Source of the DNA: Actinophytocola xinjiangensis
GTDB lineage: Bacteria; Actinomycetota; Actinomycetes; Mycobacteriales; Pseudonocardiaceae
Direction: 5' to 3'
NCBI RefSeq assembly: GCF_001921215.1
Contig: NZ_MSIF01000005.1
Span: 372,001 to 436,000 of the forward strand
Length of the DNA stretch: 64,000 nucleotides
Below the pieces are notes generated by a model. That model was not told the DNA's origin and made no database searches. It saw nothing but the letters and a program-made list of their open reading frames with translations. A program made the translations under genes and the position numbers. Positions 44,282-54,000 of this stretch are shown piece by piece. Position 1 is the first letter of the stretch. Each line of letters opens with the position of its first letter.

Positions 44282-44913
44282 AAGGAAGCTTCCCAGTTGG
44301 CGATCGGGCGCACAAGTACGCTTGGGTGAGCGAGATCGAGGCGTGGACCGCCGCGGTCATTGCCGACACGACCGCTACCCACGTCGCGACCGCATATGGC
44401 GCCAACGAGGAAAGCCTGGTCGGTGATCACACCTTCGGCCAACTGGGCGACCTACAAGGTCCGGACCCGCTCGAACTCCGGCACCACGTGCAGATTTTCG
44501 AGCACGATCGACATGTCATTGCCCTTGAAAACAACGGATGGAGCGGGAGTCATCCGGAGATAGCTCGGCGATGTTCAGCCAAGGGTGGGCATTTTTTCAG
44601 CGTGTACTGGAACGTCAACGCATTCGGGTTCGTCACCGAATCAATAGATGGCACGATCACCGCCCGATTTGAATCGCTCTACCCTGTCGCGCCACATCAG
44701 GAATCAGGCGAGATCCGGCCTCCATGGGCAATCGGACCCGAGCCGGACACGGCAGTTGTTCGCCAAACCTGTTTCGCACTCCTGGAACAACAGACCGGTG
44801 TCGTATTCGATCCAGCCTGGCTGGTTCAACAATTCCCCACGTACCGGGTTCCCGATCCTCATGCACTGTATCGGGATGTCGAGAACGCGGACAAGTTGAA
44901 CGAAGAACCATGA
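44275..44913 (+). CDS. DUF6461-like protein, candidate immunity for the nuclease
   Basis: 212 aa, cytoplasmic and acidic. ATG 44275 lies inside the nuclease stop region, so the two are co-translated. The central block HVIALENNGWSGSHPEIAR, then FFSVYWNVNAFGFVTESIDG, matches the Trp-rich pattern of actinomycete DUF6461 proteins. A tightly coupled acidic partner after a secreted basic nuclease is the classic toxin-immunity order. The gene is less GC-rich than flanking ESX genes. Immunity is inferred from position; direct inhibition is not shown. Confidence 0.65.
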   Translation: MLEGSFPVGDRAHKYAWVSEIEAWTAAVIADTTATHVATAYGANEESLVGDHTFGQLGDLQGPDPLELRHHVQIFEHDRHVIALENNGWSGSHPEIARRCSAKGGHFFSVYWNVNAFGFVTESIDGTITARFESLYPVAPHQESGEIRPPWAIGPEPDTAVVRQTCFALLEQQTGVVFDPAWLVQQFPTYRVPDPHALYRDVENADKLNEEP

Positions 44914-44983
44914 CCCAACCCGAAAGTCCGTGGTTTCCAGGATCGAAGGACATGTGACGACGGGTCTCCGCCCCACCCAGCGG

Positions 44984-45643
44984 CTACCGCGTGATCAGGT
45001 AGCCCACGCCGCGCACCGTGTGGATCAACGGTGGTTCGCGCAGTTTCCGTCGCAGTCCGCGAACGGTCTGGTCCAGTGCGTTGGATTCCAGCTCCGCGTT
45101 GCGGTCCCACGCGTGCGCGATCAGCTCCCGTCGGCTCACCGGGCGCCCGGCGGTGCTCATCAGCCGTTGCAGGACCAGGAGTTCCTTGCGGGTCAGGGTG
45201 AGGAGCACGCCGGCCCGGGTCACGCGGTTGCCGTCGACGTCCAGTTCGACGTCCGCGCAGCGCAGGACGGGGGCGCGGCCGGTGGGCACGCGTCGACAGA
45301 GGCTGCGGACCCTGGCCACCAGTTCCGCGGCGGCGAAGGGTTTCACGAGGTAGTCGTCGCCGCCCTGGCGCAGGCCGGCGAGGCGGTCGGCTTCGCTGTC
45401 CCTGGCGGTGAGGAACAGGACCGGGACGGGCCAGCCCTTGGCGCGTTGGTGGGCCACGTAGTGCAGCGAGTCACCGGCGGGCAGCATGCGGTCGAACACC
45501 ACGCAGTCGTAGCGGTTGATCCACAGCGCCTCGTCGGCGGCCGGCAGGTCGGGGGCGGTGTCCACCGCGAAACCGGCGGCGCGCAGCACCGCCACCACCC
45601 CGTCCCGCACGTTCACGTCGTCCTCGACGACCAGCACCCGCAT
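44984..45643 (-). CDS. OmpR/PhoB-family response regulator
   Basis: 219 aa. Receiver: acidic pair VVEDD at 5-9, phospho-acceptor Asp in CVVFDRMLP (about 52), Thr in LFLTARD, Lys in YLVKPF. A winged-helix OmpR output domain follows (LLTLTRKELLVLQRLM, TVRGLRRKL, IHTVRGVGYLI). Thirteen nt separate its ATG from the upstream AAA-protein stop, so it is translated last from the SARP-AAA-regulator message. It is clearly a paralogue of the regulator at 48705, but no kinase adjoins it. Confidence 0.9.
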   Translation of the reverse strand: MRVLVVEDDVNVRDGVVAVLRAAGFAVDTAPDLPAADEALWINRYDCVVFDRMLPAGDSLHYVAHQRAKGWPVPVLFLTARDSEADRLAGLRQGGDDYLVKPFAAAELVARVRSLCRRVPTGRAPVLRCADVELDVDGNRVTRAGVLLTLTRKELLVLQRLMSTAGRPVSRRELIAHAWDRNAELESNALDQTVRGLRRKLREPPLIHTVRGVGYLITR

Positions 45644-45656
45644 GGGACAACGGTAG

Positions 45657-47285
45657 CTACCTGGCGATCGCCGCCAGCACATCGTCGGGATCCAGCGAGC
45701 GCAGTTCGGCCACCGACGGCATCCGGCCGGTGCCGCGCAGGCGTTGGGACTGGGCCTTGCGCATGTACTCGAACAGGCGGCGGGCGTCGCGGGCGTTGCC
45801 GAAGCCGGGGTCGTCGGCGATGCGGGCGAAGTGGGTGGCCAGCACCGGGTCCGAGGTGCGGTCCAGGTCGTAGCCGCCGCCGTCGGCCATCAGGGCGAGG
45901 ATTCTGACCAGCTCGTCGGGCAGATAGTTCTCGAACTCGATGGTCTTGCCGAAACGCGACGCCAGGCCGGGGTTGACGGACATGAACTCGGCGATCTCGG
46001 CCGTGTAGCCGGCGACGATCACCGCGACCTCGTCGCGGTGGTCCTCCATCAGCTTCACCAGCATGTCGATGGCTTCCTGGCCGAAGTCGCCGTCGCCACC
46101 ACCCCGGGACAGGGTGTACGCCTCGTCGATGAACAGCACCCCGCCCATCGCCTTCTCGAAGACCTGCGCGGTCTTCTCCGCGGTGTGCCCGATGTACTGG
46201 CCCACCAGGTCGCGGCGCGACACCTCCAGGAACTCGCCCTTGGGCAGCACGCCCAGCGCCTTGAGCAACCGGCCGTAGAGGCGGGCGACCGTCGTCTTGC
46301 CGGTGCCGGGAGCGCCGGTGAACACCAGGTGGTGGCTCGCCCCGCCCACCGGCAGACCGGCGCGGCGGCGCCAGTCGTTGACCTGCAACTCGTCGACCAG
46401 CGCACGGACCTCGGCCTTCGCGCTGGGCAGGCCGATCATCGCGTCGAGGTCGCCGAGCAGCTCCTCCAGGCGGCTGTCGACCGGCGCGTCACCGGCCTGC
46501 TCGACGACCGTCACCTCGGCGGTCCCGGCGATCGACAGGCCTGGCTCGGCGGTGTCGGTCACGCTGTGCCCGGTGACCGTCCCCCCGCAGCCGGGACCGA
46601 ACGCGATCCCGACCCCGCGCACGTCGTGCACCACACAGCGTCGCAGGTCGGGGGTGGCGTGGTGGGCGACGGCGATGCCCTCGGCACCCGTGTTGGCCAC
46701 CTCGCAGCCCTCGATGACCGGGCGGGCGTACTGGTAGACGTAGATGCCGCGCAGACCACACGCGTCGACCACGCAGTCGCGGATCGTCGGGGACGCGCCG
46801 ACGCCGACGATGACGCCGTCGCCGGTGATCTCCTGGATCCGGGTGTCGGCCAGCAGACCGGGCGCGCCCTCGACGACCACGCCCTGTTCGGCGTCGCTGA
46901 CCACGCAGCCGGTCATGGTGAACTCGGCGGTGCCGCGCACGCTGACCGCCGGCCCCCGCCCGCCGGTGAACGTGCAGCGGTCCAGGGTCAGCTCGACGTC
47001 GGTGGCCTCGACCGCGCCGGCCGACGCGCTGACCTCGATGCCGCGCAGGGTCAGCGCGCCCCGGCTGGCGACCACCACCGGCCGGTCGGTGCCCCGGCCG
47101 TCGAGCACCACCGGGTCGGCGTCGGCCGCGACCAGCGACACGCGGCGGCCGGTCAGCTCGACGGTCTCCGGGTAGCGGCCGCCGGCGATCGCGATCACCG
47201 CGCCGTCGCCGGCGTCGGCCAGCGCGTGGGCGATGGTCGGGTAGGCGCCCGGGCGGGACCCGACCTGCACCGTGCGGGCGGCCAT
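45657..47285 (-). CDS. EccA-like AAA ATPase with beta-helix N-terminus
   Basis: 542 aa from ATG 47285, sharing one base with the SARP-gene stop (TGATG). Residues 1-265 form a right-handed parallel beta-helix: repeated short units such as VELTLDRCTFTGG, ARPVIEGCEVANTGAEG and PDLRRCVVHDVRG. Residues 280-540 are a CbxX/EccA-type AAA module: Walker A FTGAPGTGKTTVARLYG, Walker B GGVLFIDEAYTLSR, sensor VIVAGYTAEI, and SRFGKTIEF. Mycobacterial EccA has TPRs instead of a beta-helix. EccA proteins are cytosolic ATPases of ESX systems that act on secreted substrates, so this is the likely EccA of the locus. Confidence 0.85.
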   Translation of the reverse strand: MAARTVQVGSRPGAYPTIAHALADAGDGAVIAIAGGRYPETVELTGRRVSLVAADADPVVLDGRGTDRPVVVASRGALTLRGIEVSASAGAVEATDVELTLDRCTFTGGRGPAVSVRGTAEFTMTGCVVSDAEQGVVVEGAPGLLADTRIQEITGDGVIVGVGASPTIRDCVVDACGLRGIYVYQYARPVIEGCEVANTGAEGIAVAHHATPDLRRCVVHDVRGVGIAFGPGCGGTVTGHSVTDTAEPGLSIAGTAEVTVVEQAGDAPVDSRLEELLGDLDAMIGLPSAKAEVRALVDELQVNDWRRRAGLPVGGASHHLVFTGAPGTGKTTVARLYGRLLKALGVLPKGEFLEVSRRDLVGQYIGHTAEKTAQVFEKAMGGVLFIDEAYTLSRGGGDGDFGQEAIDMLVKLMEDHRDEVAVIVAGYTAEIAEFMSVNPGLASRFGKTIEFENYLPDELVRILALMADGGGYDLDRTSDPVLATHFARIADDPGFGNARDARRLFEYMRKAQSQRLRGTGRMPSVAELRSLDPDDVLAAIAR

Positions 47286-48670
47286 CAGCTGGCCACCAGC
47301 AGCCAGCCGCGGTCCACGGCCTTCGCGCCGGCCTGGAAGCGGCTGCGCGCGCCCAACCGGTTCATGATGTCGGCGACCGTGCGGCGCACGGTGCGCACCG
47401 AGATGCCCAGCTTCGCACCGGCCGACCCGTCGGTGTAGCCGGCCCACAGCAGGGCCAGCAGGTCACGTTCGCGGGTGGTCAGGCCGCCGTGCTCCGGCTC
47501 CTCCTCGTCCAGCTCGACCGGGTTGAGCACCACGGCCGCCGCCCACATCCGCTCGAACAGCTCGGCGGTCGCGCCGACCGCGCTGGCCAGCCGCAGCACC
47601 GCGACACCGTCGCCGGACTGGTCGACCGGCAGCAGCGCGATCTCGCCGTCGATCACCACGAAGTCCATCGGCACGGTCGTGTCGGTGCGCACCTGCGCGC
47701 CGGCCAGCGCCAGGCTGGTGACCTTGCCGGAGAGCCGTTCGGCGTCCGGGAACACCGCGCGGTAGCGCACGCCCCGGTCGACGTTCTCCCGGTGCAGCCG
47801 GCGGAACGCGCCGACAGGGCCGGTGTTGACACCCGAGCTGACGATCAGCACCTCGTGCCTGGCCGAGGCGATCACCGACTCGATGCTCACCCGGCCGTCG
47901 GCCGGCCGGTCGGCCGGCGCGGGCCTGGCCGGGGCCGGGTTGCTGGCCGGGCCGAGGACCTCGCGCTGCGCGGCGACCAGCTCGGGGCCGGGTTCCACGC
48001 CCAGTTCGGAGACCACGATGTGCCGGGCGCGTTGGAACGCGGCCAGGGCCTGGGCGGGGCGGCCGGCGGCGTGCAGCACGCGGACCAGGCAGGCCCAGGT
48101 GCGCTCGCAGAACGGGTCGTCGTCGAGCAGTTCGCGCAGCACGGTGACCGCCTCGGCGTGGCGGGACAGCGAACGCCAGCAGCCGGCGAGCAGCGTGCGC
48201 AGTTCGCGGCGCTGCTCGGCGCGGCGGCGGGCCTGCGCGAGGGCGGCCGGCGCGGTCAGACCGTCGAACGGGGTGCCGCGCCAGCAGGCCAGTGCCTCGG
48301 TGAGCCGGGCGGCGGCCTCGGCGTGCTCGCCGCGGTCGATGGCCGCGCGGGCGGCGGCGGCCGACCCGTCGACCAGGTCGGTGTCCAGCTCGCCGGGGCC
48401 GACGACGATCCGGTAGGCGCCGGAGCGGCTCTCCACGCGCTCACCGAGCAGCTGGCGCAGCCGCCACACGTAGCTGCGCAGGTTGCGCAGCGCCGAGGCC
48501 GGCGCGGCCTTCTCCTGCCAGATCGCGTCGATCAGTTCGGCGGTGGACAGCCAGCTGTTAGCGTGCAGCAGCAGCACACCGAGCAGCGTGCTGGGCTTTC
48601 CGGCGCTCAGCTCGACCGGTGTGCCCGCCGCCGTGGTGACCTCAAGTGGTCCGAGTACGTGGAACCGCAT
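47285..48670 (-). CDS. SARP-type regulator fused to a LuxR HTH
   Basis: 461 aa. Residues 1-95: OmpR-like DNA-binding domain of SARP regulators (MRFHVLGPLEVTTAAG; STAELIDAIWQEKAAPASALRNLRSYVWRLRQLL read as LRNLRSYVWRLRQLL). Residues 100-245: bacterial transcriptional activation (BTAD) TPR domain. About 270-385: a TrmB-like ligand domain (EVLIVSSGVNTG; FVVIDGEIALLPVDQ). Residues 400-460: a LuxR helix-turn-helix (LTTRERDLLALLWAGYTDGS; VRRTVADIMNRLGA). Two DNA-binding domains at opposite ends is unusual. It heads the SARP-AAA-regulator operon, 34 bp from the divergent two-component operon. Confidence 0.88.
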   Translation of the reverse strand: MRFHVLGPLEVTTAAGTPVELSAGKPSTLLGVLLLHANSWLSTAELIDAIWQEKAAPASALRNLRSYVWRLRQLLGERVESRSGAYRIVVGPGELDTDLVDGSAAAARAAIDRGEHAEAAARLTEALACWRGTPFDGLTAPAALAQARRRAEQRRELRTLLAGCWRSLSRHAEAVTVLRELLDDDPFCERTWACLVRVLHAAGRPAQALAAFQRARHIVVSELGVEPGPELVAAQREVLGPASNPAPARPAPADRPADGRVSIESVIASARHEVLIVSSGVNTGPVGAFRRLHRENVDRGVRYRAVFPDAERLSGKVTSLALAGAQVRTDTTVPMDFVVIDGEIALLPVDQSGDGVAVLRLASAVGATAELFERMWAAAVVLNPVELDEEEPEHGGLTTRERDLLALLWAGYTDGSAGAKLGISVRTVRRTVADIMNRLGARSRFQAGAKAVDRGWLLVAS

Positions 48671-48704
48671 GACCCCAACTCTGAACTGACAACATGAGGT
48701 ATTT

Positions 48705-49367
48705 ATGACCCGCGTGATGGTGGTGGAGGACGACGAGAACCTGCTGGTCGGGGTGGCGGCCACGTTGCAGGCCGCCGGGCTGGAGGTGCAGACGGCGACG
48801 AGCATCGCCGCCGCGCACGACGCGCTGGCCACCGGCGGGCAGGACTGTGTGGTGTTCGACCGGATGCTGCCCGACGGCGACGCCATCGGCTACGTCCACC
48901 TGCGACGCCGCGAGGGCTGGGGCACACCGGTGTTGTTCCTCACCGCGCGGGACGCGCCGGCCGACCGGGTCGCCGGGTTCGAGCACGGCGGCGACGACTA
49001 CCTGGTCAAGCCGTTCTCGTCGGCGGAGCTGACCGCGCGGGTGCTCAACCTGTGCCGCCGGCCCGGCGGGCGGCCCTCGGTGCTGCGCTACGGAGACCTG
49101 GAGATGGACTGCGCGCGCCGCGAGGTGCGCCGCGCCGAGATCCTGCTCTCGTTGACCGGCAAGGAGTTCGCGGTCCTGGAGTACCTGTTGACCCAGGCCG
49201 AGCAGCTGGTGACCAGGACCGATCTGCTCGAACACTGCTGGGAGAGCGAGGCCGACCCGATGTCCAACGTGGTCGACGCGGTGGTGAAACGGTTGCGCCG
49301 CAAGCTCGGTGGGCCCGAGCTGATCCACACCGTGCACGGCCGGGGTTTCCAGCTGGGCGCCCGGTGA
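48705..49367 (+). CDS. OmpR/PhoB-family response regulator
   Basis: 220 aa from ATG 48705. Receiver with acidic pair VVEDD, phospho-acceptor Asp in CVVFDRMLP, LFLTARD and YLVKPF. The winged-helix output domain reads ILLSLTGKEFAVLEYLL, VDAVVKRLRRKLGG and IHTVHGRGFQL. Its stop overlaps the histidine-kinase GTG by 4 nt, so the two form a standard two-component pair. It shares long identical blocks with the orphan regulator at 44984. Confidence 0.92.
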   Translation: MTRVMVVEDDENLLVGVAATLQAAGLEVQTATSIAAAHDALATGGQDCVVFDRMLPDGDAIGYVHLRRREGWGTPVLFLTARDAPADRVAGFEHGGDDYLVKPFSSAELTARVLNLCRRPGGRPSVLRYGDLEMDCARREVRRAEILLSLTGKEFAVLEYLLTQAEQLVTRTDLLEHCWESEADPMSNVVDAVVKRLRRKLGGPELIHTVHGRGFQLGAR

Positions 49368-50626
49368 ACGCCCCCGCCACCGGTTCGGCGGCGGCCAGAC
49401 TGCGGCGGCTGCGCTGGATGCTGACGGCGGTGGTCACCACGGCGAACATGGTGGGGCTCATCGGGTTCGCCTGGTACCTGATCGCGAACGACGCCGAGCA
49501 GGGCGTGGCCACGGTCGACGCCGAGCTGCACCGGGTGACCACCGGGGTGAGCCGGCTGGTGGCCTTCGACGGGGCCGTCGACTTCGGACTGGTCAACCCG
49601 GACGAGCTCAACGACGACTGCCCGCAGTTCGCGATCATGCCGGGCGGCGCGCCCGCGTTCCGCTCGCACCTGTCGCGCCGGGCGTGCGTCACGATGGACA
49701 CCTCGGTGCTCAGCGGGCTGGCCGCCGCGTCGGTCAGCGCGGCCGACACGGTCACCGGCTACCAGCGGGACGCGGCCGGCGACCTGGTCCGGGTGCGGGT
49801 CGAGCCGCTGTACTCCTCGGACCAGACGGCGATCGGCGCGATCGTGGCCGTCGCCGGACTGGGTGAGCAGCAGGGCGCGCATACCCGGCTGGTGTGGTTC
49901 GTCGTCGGGTCGCTGGTGGTGCTGGTCGGGGTGCTGGGCGCGGCGGCGCACGTGCTGTCCGGGCGGATCATCCGGCCGTCGGCCGACGCGTTGGGCCAGC
50001 AGGAGGTGCTGCTCGCCGAGACCGCGCACGACCTGCGGACCCCGGTGGCGGCGCTGCGGTCGCTGGCCGAGGGCGCGCAGGCCAACCCGGCGCAGGCGCC
50101 GGCGCTGGTGCCGCGCGTGGTCGGGCTGGCCGCGCGGATGGGCGGGATCATCGACGGGCTGTTGGTGCGGGCCCGGCTGGCGGCCGGGGTGGAGCGGCTG
50201 GCGATCCAGCCGGTGTGGCTCGACCAGCTGGTGACCACGGTGATCGACGAGACGCCCGCGCACGGTGCGCGGGTGACGGTGGTGGCGGCGCCGACGATGG
50301 TGCACGCCGACCCCGGGCTCTTGGCGCGGGCGATCACCAACCTGGTGGACAACGCGATCAAGTACGGCCACCAGCCGGGCACCGGCGCGGTCGTGCACGT
50401 GACGGTCGCCGGCGGCACGGTGACGGTGGCCGACCACGGGCCGGGGATCGACGCCGCGTACGCGGCGGAGACGTTCGACCGGTTCACCAGTACCGGCGGC
50501 TCGTCGGGCCTGGGCCTGTCGATCGTGCGGTGGGTCGCGCAGGCGCACGGCGGGCGGCTGTCGGTCTACAACGCCGACGAGGGCGGCGCGATCTTCGAGC
50601 TGAGCCTGCCGGTCAGCGGATCGTGA
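49364..50626 (+). CDS. Sensor histidine kinase
   Basis: 420 aa from GTG 49364. Two membrane spans (about 20-43 and 180-204) enclose an extracellular sensor domain of about 135 residues with a Cys pair (DDCPQF, RRACVTM). H-box AETAHDLRTPVAAL (His about 225), N-box NLVDNAIKYG, G1 DHGPGID, and G2 SSGLGLSIV are all present. It should phosphorylate the regulator encoded just upstream and perhaps its paralogue. Its last 14 nt overlap the end of the facing small-protein gene. Confidence 0.92.
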   Translation: MNAPATGSAAARLRRLRWMLTAVVTTANMVGLIGFAWYLIANDAEQGVATVDAELHRVTTGVSRLVAFDGAVDFGLVNPDELNDDCPQFAIMPGGAPAFRSHLSRRACVTMDTSVLSGLAAASVSAADTVTGYQRDAAGDLVRVRVEPLYSSDQTAIGAIVAVAGLGEQQGAHTRLVWFVVGSLVVLVGVLGAAAHVLSGRIIRPSADALGQQEVLLAETAHDLRTPVAALRSLAEGAQANPAQAPALVPRVVGLAARMGGIIDGLLVRARLAAGVERLAIQPVWLDQLVTTVIDETPAHGARVTVVAAPTMVHADPGLLARAITNLVDNAIKYGHQPGTGAVVHVTVAGGTVTVADHGPGIDAAYAAETFDRFTSTGGSSGLGLSIVRWVAQAHGGRLSVYNADEGGAIFELSLPVSGS

Positions 50627-51026
50627 CGCTCTGCCAGGGCGGCAGGTCCACCCAGTCGCGGTCCAGGCGGTAGGCCAGGCTGTAGCGGTAGGTGCCTGGC
50701 TGGTCGAACGCGCGCTCGAAGGTGACCTCGGTGGGCGTGGTGCCCAGGGCGATGTCAGTGCGCTGCGGGAAGTCGTGGCCCCGGCCGGTGTCGTCGCGCA
50801 CCCGCACCGCCAGCGCCGGCACCACCAGTTCCCGGTCAGCGCTGATCGTGGCTCGCGCGAGGACCGTGTCCCCCAGGCCCTGGTCGATGGTCAGCTCGCC
50901 GACGATCGTCACCTCGCCGGCCGGCGCGACGACCGGCACCAGGTCCGGCTCGCCCAGCTCGCGGACGACGACCACCGCCGAGGCCGCCACCACGACCGCC
51001 ACCCCCACGATCCACAGTGGACGCAC
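50613..51026 (-). CDS. Small membrane-anchored extracellular protein
   Basis: 137 aa from GTG 51026, with AGGAGGT 5 nt upstream. One N-terminal span (WIVGVAVVVAASAVVVV) and then a beta-rich outer domain (EVTIVGELTIDQGLGDT, TEVTFERAFDQPGTYRYSLAYRL, given here as TFERAFDQPGTYRYSL). It looks like an immunoglobulin-type fold. It is the last gene of the YbaB-WXG-giant protein operon, 52 nt after the giant gene. Its role is unknown; it may be an anchor or immunity-like partner. Confidence 0.65.
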   Translation of the reverse strand: MRPLWIVGVAVVVAASAVVVVRELGEPDLVPVVAPAGEVTIVGELTIDQGLGDTVLARATISADRELVVPALAVRVRDDTGRGHDFPQRTDIALGTTPTEVTFERAFDQPGTYRYSLAYRLDRDWVDLPPWQSVTIR

Positions 51027-51078
51027 AGCGGACCTCCTCCCACCCGGGGGAGGGTAGTGGCGCTGGTGGGGTCGGGGG

Positions 51079-54000
51079 TCACGGGGCACTGGATCCCAGC
51101 GCCTCCATCAGCTCGGTCATCGCGTCGAACAGCGCGGCGGTGGGGACATCCTCCTGTCGCAGCAGGGTTTCCAGGTTGCGGTACTCGGGCAGGCCGGTCA
51201 GCTCGTCGTCGCCGAAGGTCGTGATCACGGCGGCGGCCAGCGCGGCGACCGCCCTGGCGGTGGCGATCCCGGCGACCGGGTCGGTGCCCGGAACGGGCGG
51301 CGGCTCGCCGTGGTGGTCCCACTGGTCGGAGAAGGCGTGGTAGTTCGCCATCTCACCGCCGGGCGTCGGGTTGATCACCGACGCGATCCGCACCACGGTG
51401 TCCGGCAGGCCGATCGGGTCCGACGGTGTGGCGAGGCCGGGGGCCGCCGGGTCGGTGAGCAGCCGGCCGTGGACCTGGTCGACGTAGCCGTCGCGCACCC
51501 GCGCGGCGACCGCGCGCGCGGCGGCGGCCGCCGGGGACTGCTGGGCGGCCCGCTCCCCCCGGTCGTCGGTGACCAGCATCGTCAGCCCGTCGCCGTAGGC
51601 GGTGACGTCGGCCAGCCGGCCGGTGACCGGGTTGATCAGGTACACCGTCCCGCCGATGTTGACGGCGTTGATCAGGTCACCGGACTCGACGACGCCGTCG
51701 GCGTCCTTGCGGGCGGCGTGCACGATCGCCCGGCTGCCCTCCCCCAGCTGTGTGAGCCGCGCGACGACGTCGTTGATCGCCGAGACCGGGCGGAACCGCT
51801 GCCCGGGAACACCGGCGGCGGCGGCGATCCTGGCTCCCCAGCCCTCGGTGCCGGCCCGGCCGACCAGCCCGGCCGGCACCCTGGTCGCCGTCGTCGGGTC
51901 GGCCAGGTGCCGGTCGGCGAGCACGGCGGCGGCCTGCCCGTTGACGTCGCGGGGCAGCGGCGGCAGCGGCGGGACGGGGGAGGCGCCGCTGCCCGCGTGC
52001 ACGCCGTCGAACAGCTCGGCCAGCGGCAGCGGGGCGACGCCGGGAGTCCTGTTGTAGGACTGGATGGCGGCGATCAGCGCGTTGCGGGTGGCGACCTCCG
52101 CCCGGGGCTGCCCGGTGCGCAGGGCGGCGAGCTTCTCGGCCTGGCTGGCCACCTCACGCAACCGCACCACGCGGTCGACGAGGGTGGTCGCCAACTCGGT
52201 GTGGGACGCGTCGAGGTCGCCGGTGAGCTCGGTGGCCTGCTCGACGAGCGCCCCGAAGGCGGCGTCGCGGGCGGCGAGGATCCGGTCGGCGTCGACGTCG
52301 CCGGTCGGCTGCCGGGGCTGCGGCGGGTTGCGGTGCCCCAACAGGTGCGCGGCGAAGTCGGTCATCGCCGCGACGAAGTCGTCGCGGGTGGACTGGGCGA
52401 GCGTGCGGGCGAGTTCGGCCTTCAGGTCGGCCGGTTTCTCCTCCTTCCTGGACATCACCCGCTCGGCGATGCCGTCGACCGGCGCGCCGACCGACCCGGC
52501 GGCGGTCATCGCGGCCAGGTAGGACAGGCCCAGGGTCAGTTCGAGCCCGGCGGCGATCCCGACCATCAGCAGCCCGGACGCCACGCCCACCGCCAGCCAT
52601 TTCCGTGACGAGCGGGGCGAGGGCCGGTTCGGGTCGTCGGCCAGCGGGGTGTCGGCCGTGGGGTCCATCTCGGCCAGGGCGGGGGCGGTGGTGCTCAGGA
52701 CGGCGGCGAGCGCCTCGGCGATCGAGGCGATCTCCCGGTCGCCCTTGCGCTGCTCGTCGTAGGTCCTGCGCGCCTCGCCGGCCCGCTGGTCGGCGACGGC
52801 CTTGCGCCCGCCGGTCGCCAGGTTCACCGCCACCGCCACCACCGCGCTCGCCACCCGGAACACGGCCTGCTCCTGCTCCAGGGACAGCGCTTGCGCCAGC
52901 GCCGTGGGGTCACGGTCCTTGCGCGTGGCCTCCGCCGACTGCGGCAGCGCCGCCCTGGCGAGGTGGTTGGGGGCGTCGTCGCTGTAGGCGAACTGCTTGT
53001 TGTCGGCGGTCGCCGGGGCGCCGGTGCGGGTGGCGCCGCTGGGCAGGTGGTAGGTGACCCTGTCGAGGACGGTGCCGGTCAGGTCGAAGATCTCGTCGCG
53101 GTCGGCGCGGACCTGGGCGTCGACCGTGGTCAGCACCGCGTTGGTCCGGTCCGCCTTCCACGCCAGCGTGTACCGCTTCTTGATCGAGTCGGCGATCGTG
53201 CCGACCACCGTCGGCGCCAGCGTGCCCACCAGGATCCCGGCGGTCGCCAGCCCACCGACCGCGCCCAGCGGGGTCAGCGCGCTGACGGCCAGCACCACGC
53301 CGAGCGCGGTGGTCGCGGCGATCGCGCCGGCGCCCCGGCGCAGCCCCAGCACCCGCTCCACCTGCATGGTCACCGCGTCCGGCCCGACCGGGTCGGCGCC
53401 CGGCGTGTCCGCGCGCGCCAGCACCCCCTCACCGGTGTACCGCAGCTGGGCGACGACCTGCAGGAACCCCTCCGCGACCGCTGTCTTGGACTGCTCGGCC
53501 AGCTGCCGTTTGCGCCCGGCGAGCTGGTTGTCGCCGGCGGTCTGGTCCCGCTGCGCCAGCGACCGGTCGTAGAGCCCCTGGGCGACCGCGCGGGCCAGCG
53601 CCACCGACGTCACCGCCACCAGCCCCGGGACCGGCATCGCGCCGAACACGAACGCGACCACGCCCAGCGCCACCGGCACCGGCAGCGCGGTGATGACGTT
53701 CTTGGCCAGGTAGGTCGTGGTGCCGAGCAGGCCGTCCGGGTCGCGGGTGTACTGGCGCACGACCTCGCGCATCCGCTCGTCCGGCAGGGCCGAGAGCCGG
53801 CCGGCGGCGCCGTCCTGGCTGGGATCCAGACCCATGTCGCGGATCAGGGCCTTGAGCCGGGAGCGGGTCCGCAGGCTGTGCGGGCGCCGGTCGAGGGTCC
53901 GCGCGTGGTCGAGCAGCTGCGCGGCCCGGCCGTGGTCGCGGCGGCTCAGGGTGGGGCCACCGCTGCTGCCCTCGGTGAGCCGGTCGGCCAGGTCGGCGTC

